Shown here piece after piece: positions 23,922-37,636 of a stretch of DNA of 64,000 nucleotides; the stretch's first letter is position 1; each line of letters opens with the position of its first letter. Both the position numbers and the translations under genes were made by a program. A model generated the notes under the pieces. The model was not told the DNA's origin and made no database searches. It saw nothing but the letters and a program-made list of their open reading frames with translations. Source of the DNA: Auanema rhodensis. Lineage: Eukaryota; Nematoda; Chromadorea; Rhabditida; Rhabditidae. The stretch lies in contig OZ059898.1 in NCBI GenBank assembly GCA_964057225.1, forward strand, positions 8,990,001 through 9,054,000. Direction: 5' to 3'.

Positions 23922-24778
23922 TTATGCAATATATGATTATAATCATAATACTATGCGATTGAAATATTTTAAAATATATGTTTTAAAAGATTGACGGTTT
24001 TAATTAAACGAATATCTTTAATTTATATATTTCAAGTGTAACTTTGCTGAAAGATATATTACCATTATTTATCTATTGTATTAAAATTTTTATTATCTAA
24101 AAATAACTTTTAAATATTTTTTTTACTCTCAGTTTATTTGAGATAATTATCTAGCTGACGTTTGTCGTTGATTTTCGGAAACAGAAGCAAATATGGCAAT
24201 AATCTTACGTAACATTTAGTTTTGTAGTTTATTTTGTTTTTCTTGTTCAATATAAATTATGGAATAATACATGAATTTTGATATTAATTGATAGTCAAAC
24301 TGATTTATGACGAACTGTGATTGTTTCTTCAGAATATTAGGAGCAGAACTTCAGGTAAGAAAGTATAAACATCAGACTTATAGGTAAATTGTTCATTATC
24401 TTTGATTTCTAAAAAGATTTTCAATAGACTATGTCTGTCTTTCTAATTAGATTCAACTTTAATTGATTAATGTGTTATAATATTTTTTAATGAAGTCCAT
24501 ATTATAGAGATCATTTAATCAACGAAATTAAGATCTTTTTTCAATAAGAAATTAAGAAATAAATTCATTGTAAAACTATAGTTTAAAATAAAAAAAAAAT
24601 TCTTTTTCTTCATTCATACAATTTAAAATGATTTCATTCATACAGAAATGTACTCTAATTCTAATAAAAGCACAATAAATTACTATTATGAGATATATGT
24701 TTTTATATTGTTACTTTATTCTTTAACTTATGTCATATATTAACTATATTTAAATATATGAATTATATTTAATTATCA

Positions 24779-24812
<34 letters not shown>

Positions 24813-25453
24813 GTTAATAGTTACATTTATTGTTTGATTTAAGTTCCATATATATTTTTTTTTGATTCAATTAATATATATTTTCATAAATAAATATATT
24901 ATTTTGCATCAAAAATGAGCAGAACTAAGGAGCAACTTATTTTTTCCTGTTAACTTTTTATATCTCTAACTTTTTTTTTATAAATAAGTATTGCATCTAC
25001 ATCACTTCTTTGCATAATTCCTATTGTTTATTTTAAATATATTGTATGAACATTCTTATTCTTCTTCCAAAAATGGACAAAAAGCTATTTTTTTATAAAT
25101 ATCTGCCAGCGAGCAACATCAAAACTTATACATATTATTGTAAAATAAAAATAAAATAATCTTTTCGATCAAATTATATTTTTAACTGATTTACTTGCTA
25201 AATTTAATATATTTATATTATATGTATATATAATATTTGGCCACACGAATAGATATTCTTAATCAGACTATTGAACTTTTTGGTATACATAATTGACAGC
25301 ATACATATATATTATATATGTATTATATACATATGTACAAGTATTATATAAAATATTATAACTGAATAGTTTTCGTGTTTCTTTTAATTTTTCTTTGTTG
25401 GTATATTCATCTTACTTTTTAGTTTCATCCCATTCATAATATCCTCAGTTTAA
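23922..25453. other. AT-rich intergenic region
   Basis: Between the reductase and the Srsx-like receptor. It contains a (TA)n run at 24781-24809 and a small acceptor/donor pair near 24333-24358 (CTTCAG ... TTCAGGTAAGAAAG) that could be a 5' UTR exon of the receptor. No coding gene recognised. Confidence 0.45.
24781..24809. repeat. (AT)n microsatellite
   Basis: An uninterrupted AT dinucleotide run of about 29 bases, directly visible. Confidence 0.95.
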
Positions 25454-26752
25454 ATGATGATTCTAGAAATGATAGCATTTCTGGTAACAGATATACTAAT
25501 ATGCATATTTCAATTTACAACAATAACATTGGGAGGATACATGCTAATTTTATTTTTTAGGTTTAATCCTTTTATTTATTATATAATAAATATTATATTA
25601 TGTACTTTTAGAAATAGACATTTACGTAAATCAGGTGGTTTACGACTTATTTTCTTTTTGACTATATGTGATGTTATTTGTGCTATAGGCTGTAAGTTCA
25701 ATATTAAAATATTTTTATTAAATATATTTTATTTTTATTTTTATTTTAGCAATTCCATATAATACATATCTTATATTAGGATGGAATTTAAATGATTTAT
25801 ATTATGACACAAAAACTGTTGTTTATATATCTGTTGGATTAATAATTGAAGAAAAAATTCATTTAACTTTCACATTATCAATGGCCTTAGATCGTCTTAT
25901 AGTAATCATAATATATATTTTCTTTTTTTTTAATTCAAAATAATTTAATTTGTAGGCTGTTTGTTATCCTGCACATTATCGTAGAAAAAATGCAAGACGA
26001 TATGCTTTATATACATTACTAATAGCTATATGTATTGCTTGCTTTGATGTATTCTTGGAATTCTACTTAACTGAATATAGAGAAGTGCATAACTGTGCAG
26101 CAATTGGTTGTTTTCTTGATCCTATTTTTCTAGAATATTGGGGAATTAGTAACATGGTAGATTCAGTATATTCATATGTATATAACTTAAATTAACCATA
26201 TTTAGGTGATGGGATGTACAAAACTTGTTATTACAGTATTTGTTATCATAAAGATAAGGCAGATGAGTAAAACACAAGCTCATATAGCTTGGACAACCAA
26301 TACATCTTCTGATACTCGTTTTCATCAGGTTCTTTTAAATATTTTATGTTATATCATAATAATAATAATGATTATTATTATTATAATTATAATTTAAGGC
26401 TAATAAGTTATCATTTCTTGTATTATCAGTATCAGTTTCTTTTATAACTATACCATCAATTCTTGTAGCTGCTTCAAATACTTTAGAAGTATCAATATTT
26501 TCACAAATTGGACCTTTCTATCAACTTTTTTTACTGATGGCAGGTTAGAAATTAAAGAATTTGTATACACTCTCTCTAGACTCTATTATTATTATTATAA
26601 AATATAAAAAATTGTATTGAAAATTGTATATTTCAGCTACATGTAATACGTGTATATATTTAATATGTCATAGTGAAATGAGGAAATGTTCTAATCATTT
26701 GTGGAAACGTAAAGCAACTTTAAGCAATTTTACTTCAACAAATATTGATTAA
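25454..26752 (+). CDS. Srsx-like serpentine receptor
   Basis: About eight exons encode roughly 310 residues with seven hydrophobic segments. The start MMILEMIAFLVTDILICIFQ leads into TM1. The first intracellular loop is RNRHLRKSGG, then TM2 LIFFLTICDVICAIG. The third helix ends in the diagnostic MALDRLIAVCYPAHYRRK, the rhodopsin-like 'DR.IAVCYP.Y' motif characteristic of Srsx and related nematode receptors. A cysteine-containing second extracellular loop (VHNCAAIGCF) follows. TM5 to TM7 run over 26206-26650 and the C-terminal tail ends TNFTSTNID. The stop TAA is 26750-26752, with AATAAA at 26768-26773. It is probably a chemosensory or neuropeptide-type GPCR; the ligand is unknown. It is not closely similar to the receptor at 14.2 kb, so this is not a local duplication. 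Confidence 0.83.
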
Positions 26753-29700
26753 AAAACTATACATTATAATAAAATTGTTCTTTTCTTTGTATATTTATAA
26801 ATACATAAATAAAAATTGATGTATGACATATTATTATTATAATCGGTGTGCAAAATTTATAGATTATACGAAGAAAACTTCATTTACGTAAGCCAATTTG
26901 CTTGATATAATTTTCTTTTTACATCATCAAGACTTATTTCAACCTTTTTGATATAATTTGAAAAATTTCAAAAATCGTTTTAACGTATGTATATAGTATT
27001 GGTTTTTGGTTCATGAGATTCAATAGAGATTAAGAGAATTTTTACAACAATTGTTGTTTGTAATCATTGACCTTATTCGATTAATCAAATAGTTCTTTTA
27101 TGAATCCCGAAGCTGCTGCTGCTGTTGCTGTGTTCTTGATATACCATTAAAACAAAGAAATTGAATGGACCAGCTGCTTCAGAAACATGGATGTGGTCCT
27201 ATCAAGGACATCTGAGTTCTTAAGAAAGAACAAATGATCTTCGCGTTCGTTGTTGTCATTGACGATTCAGATGAGAATGTGTTGAACAGCTGCTATTGAA
27301 TAACAGTAGAAAATTCCATCGATTTCCTTTGAAGAGCAATCAGTTACAACTCCATTTCTGTAGAAAATATCATTCTATCTATGTACATACATATGTATAT
27401 ATGTACATAAATCACATATTACTATAATATTATTAAATATTTCTAAAACTATTTTTTGAATTTATGTTTATACATTCATAAACATATGTAAATATATGGA
27501 AATTACAACAATTTATAGGATATAATTAAGTAATTTGCTGAAAATTAACGAGAAACTGTCATTTCACATGTAGAAACAACGGATAGAAGAGCTGAAGGAT
27601 GAGTAATGACCTCTCGATTGGCCTAATGAATTGTCTTCATCTTATCCATTTATAGCATAGTCTATTTCTCTAGCCAACTATCCTCCGTCTGTCTTTTCGA
27701 CATGGAGGTTAGTGTCCTCCATCCTTCTGGCGATGTTTGATACATCCTAATAATTTCTTGAAAGCATTATTTCTACAAATTTTATTTTATTTTTATTGGA
27801 AAAATCACTTTAATCGTTATTATGTTGTAACACCTGTTTCTCTTTCATATCCAATTATAGTTCACAAGTTGTCATTTGAATCTCTCCAGGTGAACGAGAA
27901 AAAAAAATCATAAAAAAGGGATTAATGGAAGAACAAACCACATGTTTTACGTTTACCCTTTAGCTGGTTTTTGTTCTTTCTTTCGTCCTTTAACCGTAAT
28001 TTTGACGTTGTTTACATTTTTCTCTGGATTGACTGTTATCATTCATTCATAGTTAGTTATGAAAAACAACATTTCATATTAGTTCTATATATAAATATAT
28101 ATTTAAATATTTAAATATATATATATATATATAATATATTAAATTTATTATTTATAAGTGGTTAAATAGACAAAAAATAAATGTAAGTGTGAAGTATCTT
28201 TAATGCTCATTACTTACAATACATTTCATCGTTTTATTCATTCGTCAAAAGAACTTTCGACAATCAAGATTTCCTCTTGTCCTAGATTTTCTTTTTTTCT
28301 CAACTTATTTCTTATAAAACATAGTACAAGTTGAATTACATAGATTTTTGAATTATTTTGTAATAAAATACTTTATTTAATTGACTACTAATAGTTTATT
28401 TGAATACTTATATGTATCTCAAAGTATTTAATATTCAAAATTCATTGTAGTATTATATATGATTTTCATTTTATTCCTTATCAACTTGGAATTTTCTAAG
28501 AATTAAATTCGATTCATCTATCTTTAGATGGCAGGATTTTAATAATCATAAACTTCTTTATCTCTTCTTTTCTCATCTTTATTAAATTGTTTTTGAAATA
28601 ACCAAAATAAGACAAAAAAGTTTTGGCAATATTTTTCATTTTACACTTCCAGGAAGATATTTTAAAAATAAATTAAAAAACATAGAAAAGAAGAATAATT
28701 ATTTAACAAAAAAAACCCAAAATAAGAAAATTATATCTTGTTAATTATAAAAATTAGATTAAGCTTTAAAATATTTTTATAATCGAATAAGAACATACCA
28801 AATTTAGTTGTTCCCATCTGAAATTCATTCTGAGACTATTTGCGAATCTCACCGTCCCTTATTTATTCTTCGGGGTCATATATTCATTGAATGCAAGTGG
28901 ATTCTTTTCAACTCTTTCTGTTGTCAGACAACACTAGAACTTTCAGTTCCATACACAGACATCACACAGTTTCATATATCTTCAAGATAGCTCAACTAAA
29001 ATCTTTATTTTGGATTTTATCAAATCTCACAACAGATGTCTTTTTAAGCTTTTTCCTCAGCTTGAACAGGTTCTTCCTTCTGTTTTATTTTATTCCTCAT
29101 CCATGCTGTCATATGATTACGGTAATTTACTATATATATTTGTTTATAATATTTGTAGTACCAGTTATTAACTATATTGTTATATATATATTATATTTAT
29201 ATTAACTATTATAGATATTTCAGATACTAAGCTATTATTTTTACATTGGCTTCTCATTCTTTTAATTCACATTTTAATTTAACAAAGATAAAAAAAAGTT
29301 AATCTTTCTTTTAATATACGTATATACATATCTTTATAACAAATTATTTCTCTTGAATTATTATTGATTATATTCAATGTTATAATTTTTTTTTGAAAGC
29401 TCTCTGTTCCACCTTTCACTGTTTCAATTCTTTTCAATTTTATTAATTTAATCATATTATTTGATACAATCAAGCTTATCTAGGATCTTATTCATAACAA
29501 AAAATAATTTCTTTTGAATTCTCAATATAGTGTTATGATAAGCTTTGTTAGGAACATGCTCATCTGTTTACAATGTAATCAACGTGTTTTTGTGAATTTA
29601 TGTTTCTGCTTTCAGTTTCTATATCAGACAAGCTAGTAAAAATAATTTTATTTCAATTTAACTATAACAAACTGCAGCTTTTTTTTATCTTACCTCTAGC

Positions 29701-31031
29701 CGTTACAACCAAAGACCAAAATAATATTATTGTTTTCTTGCAATCGTTATCATCAAATTTCTATTATTATCATTACTTTAATTTAAAAACTTTATATATA
29801 GAAAAATATTTTAAAATATATTATTCTATATTTAAAAATATATATAAAGAGTAAAGGGTAATAAATAGTATTGATATAAGTGATTCCAAAGTAAATTCAA
29901 GGTGTGGCATCATTGAAAAGAAAATAGAGATTGAGATCTTGAAAGAGAACAGAGAGAAACTCATTGAAGAGTGAAAGAGAAGGATATGAAGAGAAAATCA
30001 GTCAAAGCTCAGATAGTAAATGCTTTACAATTTTTCCTTTGATGTATTTCTTCAGATCAATCGAACATCTTTTTTTGCATTCAATTTGTTATGAATCATT
30101 TGGTTATTCGAATAAAAACATAGACATCATTCATCTATCTTAAGCCATTTCTCTATTCAATTCAATGTTCAATATATACATATAATTCTTGTTGATTTTC
30201 TCTTTCGAAACTTTTTTTTAGCGTTTCTCTATTGATTTCAATAAAATAAAAAAAACAGGACAAAAAAAGAACCGAAATTCACCCCATGTTCTCTCATTAT
30301 AATCTCTCACATGACACCCCAGATTTATAGAATTTCATTACCATATTATAGTAGATTACTTGACCTTAAATCTCAACAAACGTTATACATAGTTTGAAAC
30401 ATCATATTCATACTCTCTATCTATCAGCATTTCTTCTTCATCAACACAATAATATTTTTTTGCCAATCAAAGAATTATGGTGCGCAAACAAATTTTTTTT
30501 TTTTTGAAAAAATCTTCTTTCGTTATCTTGACCTATATCTAGCTTTTCATTGATTTGAAGGTATTTTTCAAAATTTTTCTTTACTTTTTAACAAACACTC
30601 AATCTTTTGGAATGTGCTAAACACATGTACAGAGACAAAAAAATTGTTTTTGTTTGTAATATGAATAGAAGATAACGTTTTCATACAGTTCGCCCAATTA
30701 TTCTTTCAGAATATACATTTAAGCTATTGAAAAAAGTTTTAAAGAGGCAATCTACTATTGAATATCTTCTATAAAATATATATTTTTGTAGTTAAGTAAA
30801 CATTTGTTTTTTGCATTAACTAGTATTTCATGTATATGAATCTTTCTAAGAAAAATCCTCAACATCAACATTATCCATACAAACTATCTATCTATCTAAC
30901 TATCTACGTATGAATATAAAAGTATTTTTGATAAAAATAATTTTATTTTCAATCAATATTTTTAATTATATCATTCCAATTGAGTTTCAGAGAGCTAAGC
31001 ATATCAAATTCCAAAACTTGGGTCACGTTTC

Positions 31032-31040
31032 TCACGTGAC
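31032..31040. promoter_or_regulatory. E-box of extended TCACGTGAC type
   Basis: TCACGTGAC contains the palindromic CACGTG with flanks like the sites bound by TFEB/MITF-class factors (HLH-30 in C. elegans). A GTCACG half-site lies 9 bp to the left. It stands in non-coding DNA far from any recognised gene, so function is uncertain. Confidence 0.35.
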
Positions 31041-31508
31041 GTTTCACCTGTCGTTTTGAAAAAATAGGATTCTTGTTTTCGAAATTTTAAAAATTTAATC
31101 TTTCTAAGCTATTTCTTAAATTTAGTTAATTATATTTCATTCTTATTCTTCTTAAAAACATTTTAATTTTTAATAATAGTTAATAGATATTTCGATTTTT
31201 TTAAATAATTTTAGCTAATTTTTTATCAGTGCATAAGAGAAGTAAGGAAGCCGAATATGTCACCAGCTGTCTGTATAAATAAAAACGAAAAGAGAGAAAG
31301 AGAAAGAGAAAAGAGATTGACCTAGTAAATATAAAAATATGACTAGAAAAGGAGCTCAGATAGATAGAAGAGTTATAACTCTTCTATACTATATATTTAT
31401 ATTCTATATTCTATATTATTACATTATTTACTTTCTTTCTCTTGTTCCTTTGCTCTTCTCGTACCTTTCTATCCAACTTATTCACCTCTTACTCTCTATC
31501 AAACAGCT

Positions 31509-31841
31509 ATGACAGCTATGAAGTACACACCATCTCTGCTACCAGTTCTAAGAGGAACGAAGGTTTCCAATGATTTTTCTTCAAAAAAACTTTTTTTTCG
31601 TTCGCCCTTCATTCTATTGACACATAGTTTTCCATTTGCCTCACTTAAGCCAAATCTTTGGAATCCTTTAGTTTACAAAACTCAAACTGCCATTCAATTC
31701 TTCTGTAAATACTGTCTTCTTTCTGCAGTATTGCCAACAGAAAATTTTCTTTCTAAGTTTCATTTTCTTTTCAGAGTAATGATTGGTAGTTTCATTATAG
31801 TTTTTGGTTTAAAAATATTAATTTTCTATAAAATAAGTTAA
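31509..31841 (+). CDS. Unassigned 110-codon open frame
   Basis: A single open frame follows a pyrimidine-rich tract and an acceptor-like AACAG at 31502-31506. The product starts MTAMKYTPSLLPVLRGTK and ends in a hydrophobic segment (VMIGSFIIVFGLKILIF). I recognise no family. T-rich DNA readily gives hydrophobic frames of this kind, so it may be chance. Confidence 0.15.
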   Translation: MTAMKYTPSLLPVLRGTKVSNDFSSKKLFFRSPFILLTHSFPFASLKPNLWNPLVYKTQTAIQFFCKYCLLSAVLPTENFLSKFHFLFRVMIGSFIIVFGLKILIFYKIS

Positions 31842-34800
31842 AATGATAATTAATTTTGATTATCTTTTATATTATCATAATATTATAATTAAATTATAAA
31901 AAAAAATTGTTTTTATACCTTTCTACACATCAAATTGTTTTTTTATTTCACTTTTTATATTAATAGTTAAATAGAATTAAACATGATTATATATGTAACT
32001 AATACTGAAAAATTGTCGATTTTTATTGATCAAAGTTCTACTTAAGTCCATTGAAAAAGAAAAAAAACGTGTAGCTGATTCAATATCAATTGAACTTTAA
32101 ATATAAATATAAAATGATACTCCTCTCTATTAGTACAAGTACGTATAAAAGTTGTTTGAATACAAAGGCTATTTCATCTTCTATGTCAATCAGTTGCAAA
32201 ACTCGTAACAATGTTCCCAATTCCTCTATATGTATGCGAAAAAAAGCTAAGAAAACTATTTCCTCAACACGTTTGTAAGATAAGAAATTCTGTTTTTTTT
32301 TTGTTAAGACTAAACAGAAAGAGAAGAAAAGAAGAACAAATTTTTGGGGGCGTTGATCTTTTCTATATTTATGAATTAGTTAGTTCAGTTTAGATCTTTT
32401 AATGCATTTTCTATGTTTTTGTTAGCTGTTTTTTGAATGAGATAAACTTGAGAATTTGGACAGAACATTAACTATTTTTTGTCTACAAACAGCGATTCTA
32501 TAGATATTCTATGAGAAATCTACCCACTTTAGCTTTGATGCGACATACAACACGTGTATTTCCTTTGTTTCTAAATGGAGTTATCGCTTTGTTTGATCGT
32601 TTGGCTTGTTCTTCTCTCATCTTCTGTAACCTCAGATTGAAGATAAAATCACAAGTCTGATTTCGTCTTTAATCGTTTACTTCGTTTTCATCTTTTCCTC
32701 CCATCCAAAAACTCGCCCTCACTGTATTATCAACTTCACTTTCTCTCTTCTTGTGGTTTCAGCTCTTCTATCTCTGTTTATTTCAATTTGACCAAAACAT
32801 TTCTTTACGATTACGAATATATACCGTCGATATGAACACATGATATCTATGGCAAAAGCTTGACTGAAGAACTGAATGCTGAAAAAACATTTCGTGTTGA
32901 TATGTCAGGCAAAAGGAAAATTGATATATCCATCTCTCAGCTTTCATCAGTTCTTTTTTTTTTCGTTCATATGTGTATATGTATTCATATTCATTGAAGT
33001 GTCATATGGCATTTGTGTTTAATAACGTCATCGTTTTCAATCCAAATTCTTTCTTTAACTCGTTCCGGGATAGACCTGTAAATCGTTTAATCCAGTCTAA
33101 TTGTTTGGAAGAAACAGAAAATTGAGTATGTCAGGTCAATAAAATTGTTCAAAACATCCAAGCTGTTGTCATAGAATATTTGTAAAATGTATTCATCTGT
33201 ATGATTTTAGAAAAAAAAATTCAAATTACTGTTTTCGACACAGGTTGCTGTTTTAAGGTAATTCCCACCTACCTATCAGACCCAATCATTATTCTTTGAC
33301 TTTTTTTGATCTTTTTCACAACTTCTAAAGTTGTTGCTCAGCATGAGGTTGATTCTTCCTTGACGTTAACTTGAAAAACATGTTTCTTTTCTTTTTTTTT
33401 TGACTCTTGTTATTCATTCCGCAGACTTTTCTCAGCTCAGCATGTACTCGTTCACAGCCAACGCTTATGATCTTATCATTATATTGAAGATACAAATTAT
33501 TCTTAAGCTAACTTGATCAAAGTAAATACTATATAGAACCTTTCTCTCTGAATATTTTCTGTTTTGTGGCCCATTTTTTTGCTGTCTCCACCAAACAAAC
33601 TGCCAGCCAGATCGAGCGCATTTTCGATTTTCGAGGACGTTACCCATCAACATCACCCACCATCATCATCCTAGTTGTCCCAGTCTGTTTCCCATTGCGA
33701 AATAACAGAACAATTCGAAAGATTTTAACTAAATAATCAGTTTGACCAAGATTTTATTATTGGACGTTTCTATCACATTAACTCATTCTATGATTTTTTT
33801 CCGTAAACAATCAGATGATATGATGTAATACAAATGATAATCTGAATATGTTTGTATATAAGCATATCACGTAATAATATTAATTTTCTATCTTTTAGTC
33901 TTTTAAGTATTATCAATTATTAAATTTCTTCTATCATATAATTGATTTTTTTCATTTATCATATCTTAATGTTTTAATCAGTTTCACAGAGAAAATCTTT
34001 GTCATTTGGCTTTCATATATCTTATTTAATTTTTATATTTTCAATGTTTTTTTTTGGAAAAAAAAGGAAAAGTGCAAAAGTTGCTAAAAGAATTTTTTTA
34101 AGCAAAGATATACATAAGTATGTAAGTAATACAAATAGTATTTGATAATTGAATTTCTTGCTTGTTCTATAAGACTATTACACTATATCCTGGGTAGTAT
34201 CAAAGCTTATATTACTATTTTTGGAAAGATAATATTATTTCCTTCAAGTCTATATTCTATTACTATTCTTATTGCCTCCAAACTCTTCACCCCTCCCCTC
34301 TACCCTTTATACCCTCGCTTCGTATTCAGTAAGCTCTCACTGTGTCATCTTCTTGTACCACCCCTGTACACGAATATGGTTATACGAACATCTTATCCTA
34401 AAAAGTCGTTTACAGTGCTAATCTTATGACTCATATAATTAAATTGCTTTGAAACGAGTTATACTATATAATAAATCAGTTTATTTCGTTTTTTTAGTTT
34501 AAAAGAACAATGTTTTTGGTCAATTTCTTTAGTTTTTTACTTTTTTATTTATTAATAAAATTCGAGAAATAAAATAAAAGAACTAAATGCAAACGGATAT
34601 ACTGATACTATTGCTAAAATTATTTTTATTTTCATGAAAAGTTGAAGAAATTTATGTTAAAAGCTTAAAGAGCTAACCGAGAACTAAGAAGAAAACTATG
34701 AAGAAGAGTTTGTGATAGGGAGACTTGCAGTAGGATGCATTATCAGCTGTTTCCATGTCTTCAGACAATAGCTTCATATAGAACAAGCTTTCGTTCCATT

Positions 34801-35380
34801 TACAGTTCCCCCGACTATGACAATCATTCGAATATCTCTTTCTCATCCATTTGTACTTTTTTTTGATTCTCTCCTCAACACGTTCCATCTAAGATTTTTT
34901 TTTCAAATTTATCAACCAGGAATATCAATCTCTTAACATTTACACCTTTTGCTTTTAAAAATAGAAACTAAGGAAAACATCATTTAGTGTGAAATATTGA
35001 AAGAATTATCAAAATTATTGTTCCAATGTCCTTGGTTTTCCTTTTTTTCTTTTTTTTCTTCCACGAAAAGTCCAAAATTTATTCGGTGCACTGAAAACCA
35101 ATTGATATTGCACTACATTTTTACACAGAAATTACATACAATGATTGTTTGATTCTTGGATAATCATTATATGTTCTTTTTGAATTTATAGCAAATAAAT
35201 GATTGAAAATCAATTGATTTTTCAATAAACAACTTACTATTATAAATTAGATTTTTCAATATGATTGTGAGTACAATTCAACCGTTTACTATTCACGCAT
35301 ACTTTGAAATGAATGGATGCAACTACACATGAACTAACATTATTGATGTACAAACTAATAATAGAATATATGTGTATTAC

Positions 35381-35386
<6 letters not shown>

Positions 35387-35416
<30 letters not shown>
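35387..35416. repeat. (AT)n microsatellite
   Basis: An uninterrupted AT dinucleotide run of about 30 bases, directly visible. Confidence 0.95.
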
Positions 35417-35419
<3 letters not shown>

Positions 35420-35438
35420 ATTATAATCAAGTTTATTA

Positions 35439-35564
35439 TTAAAATTTGAATATGTCGTCAGATTGAGCAGTGGAACTAATTAGTTCAAAGTTTTTGTCAA
35501 AGTTCGTTTTGGCTTTAATTGGAACAAGTTCATCTACAAAACGTTGACTGCTGCTGATGGTTAC
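35439..35564 (-). CDS. Orphan coding-like terminal exon
   Basis: On the minus strand an acceptor GTTTCTGTTCAG is followed by 41 codons and TAA. The peptide is hydrophilic and balanced (VTISSSQRFVDELVPIKAK...NFELISSTAQSDDIFKF), unlike the phenylalanine- and lysine-run peptides that chance frames give in this region. It would be the last exon of an unrecognised gene whose other exons I could not find at higher coordinates. It may also be an exon relic or a chance frame. Confidence 0.25.
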   Translation of the reverse strand, partial: VTISSSQRFVDELVPIKAKTNFDKNFELISSTAQSDDIFKF

Positions 35565-37019
35565 CTGAACAGAAACGAGCGACAGTCAATTAAAAAACCA
35601 TGAAATGCAGGTTGTTTGACTTTGACGAGTGAATACGAATGATTTTTCTAGAATAGTTTGAGCGTAGTGAAAAAGCCTGAGAGAGATTAGCAGGGAGAAA
35701 CAATGAAGTAATGAAAAAAAAAATAGAAGTTAAGAGAAAAGATACAACAGTTAACTAATCACCTACCAACTATAATTTTTTATCATTAAGTCATAGAATA
35801 GATCATAGTTCATATAATAATAATTGTAGAATATAACTATATTCATAAGTATAATTATGTTTACAAACATTTTAACAATTTACTTTTTATTTTTGTTTTT
35901 TTAATTAAGTAAGCAATTGATTGTGAGTAATGTTATTGAACAACTGCTTGCTCTAAGATATAAGAGAATGTTTTAAAACAAAAAAATGTTTATTTTCTTT
36001 TTAAACTGTTTTCGACATGTTTCTTTTTAAATTATATATATATATATATACTTTTATTTTTTTATTATATATATAAATACCTTATATGTTAAATACTATT
36101 TATAATTTATTATATTAACTATACTTTCTACTAAAACTTTAAAGCTTTTTTCAACAAAAAAAAAGAGATAAAGATTGATCTTTTTATTGTATTTTGGATT
36201 AAAAATATTCTTCCTTAATGGCATAAACATATGAAGAATGTACATGCGTAAAATTAATTTTAATTAATACATCATCAAAGTTCAATTGATCAAGTCAATC
36301 AGTCTACCAACCCCCCCCCCACACCATCACCAACATCTCTCCATTGTCATTCTAGGCAACTGTTTTGTCTATCGTCCTTTCAACTTTTATTCTCTGCCTA
36401 ATCATCTGTTAATGATGATGATTTCTTATCGTGTTATCAAAAGAAGAATTAACCTCTCTTTCATTTCGGTTAGCTCATCCTTACTATGTATATTGAAATA
36501 ATAAACATTTTATTATAAAACAAACCAAACTATATGCTTCAATCTTTATTATTGAATCATCTTTCATTTAAAAACTTATTCAAAATTCATTTTCATTTTT
36601 CTGCATGTTTGACTTTAATATAAGGTAATCTCTCTTTTTCTCTCTTTTTCTATAGAAAAAGTTGGAAAGTTTGATCGAATTCAATAATTCTGTTTTATCC
36701 TCGTCAACTCTTCGCTTCACATGTTCAGAATGAAAAATAGAATATTGAGTATATTTCACTTGTAGCTTATAGCTTCATTTATAAATTTACAACTTATTAG
36801 AGCTAAATAAACCAATATATGTATGTAATTTGTGCATACATGCATAGTTTAAATTAACTATATGTATAGCTTTCTATCATAAATTATTTTTTCAACTTTT
36901 CAATAATTAGCTATAAACCTCTAATATGTCAATTTCACTTATACTTTTCCTTAATATTATGTTCACTACAACTTCCAAATTATAAATTTATTTTATTTTA
37001 TTTCATTTTTAAAACTTTT

Positions 37020-37450
37020 ATCTTCCTTTATATTAATTTTACTAAAGGATTTATCTACTTTTTCTCTATCTTTTTCTCTTTCTCTATCATTTCCCTTCTC
37101 AATCTTACTCTTACTTCTCATTTCTTTTCATTTCTCTTCCTCTTTTTTCCCTTCTATCCGTATCTCATGCATGCATATGTATGTATGTACACATACTCAT
37201 AGTGTCTTGTCAACACCCTTTCTTCACTCTTCTTCTCATGATTCTCATAGCTACTTCTATATTTTTTTCTTCTTCTTAACCTAAATATGTCCAAGATTTT
37301 AAGTGAACGAACTCTTTTTAATTTTTCATAAACTAACGCTTCTTTTTTCAACTTTTCTTAACAATTGATTTCTCTCTCTCTCTCTCTCTTTTTTCTTTCT
37401 CTCCCCCCTCTTTCTCTTTCTCTTTCTCTTACTCTTTATATCTTTCTTAT
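37020..37450. repeat. Long pyrimidine-rich tract with (CT)n
   Basis: About 430 bases of nearly continuous C/T on the plus strand, including an uninterrupted (TC)n run at 37371-37389. It lies 200-600 bp upstream of the LITAF-domain gene and could be promoter-associated. Low-complexity frames on the minus strand here (e.g. 37154-37351) are artefacts. Confidence 0.8.
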
Positions 37451-37630
37451 AGTCTTCTTATAGTTATTTTTCTAATTGTTATAATAACTTTTTTATAGTT
37501 TTTACATAAAAATTATAAAATTTGAATTTTCTCTTTTCTTTACAAACACATTATATTTGCCATATCTCATATTAAACTCGTTATTGCACATTGTGAATTT
37601 CATAACTTTTGCGTCATTCATTGATATACA

Positions 37631-37636
37631 TTTCAG
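37631..37636 (+). promoter_or_regulatory. Probable trans-splice acceptor of LITAF gene
   Basis: ACATTTCAG ends four bases before the ATG at 37641 after a T-rich stretch. It fits spliced-leader addition; a normal intron from an upstream UTR exon is the alternative. Confidence 0.45.

Noticed and set aside
34673-34888. 71-codon minus-strand frame beginning MERVEERIKKKYKWMRK
   Set aside because: It looks mildly coding-like but has no family, no splice partners and no conserved context; kept out of the gene list.
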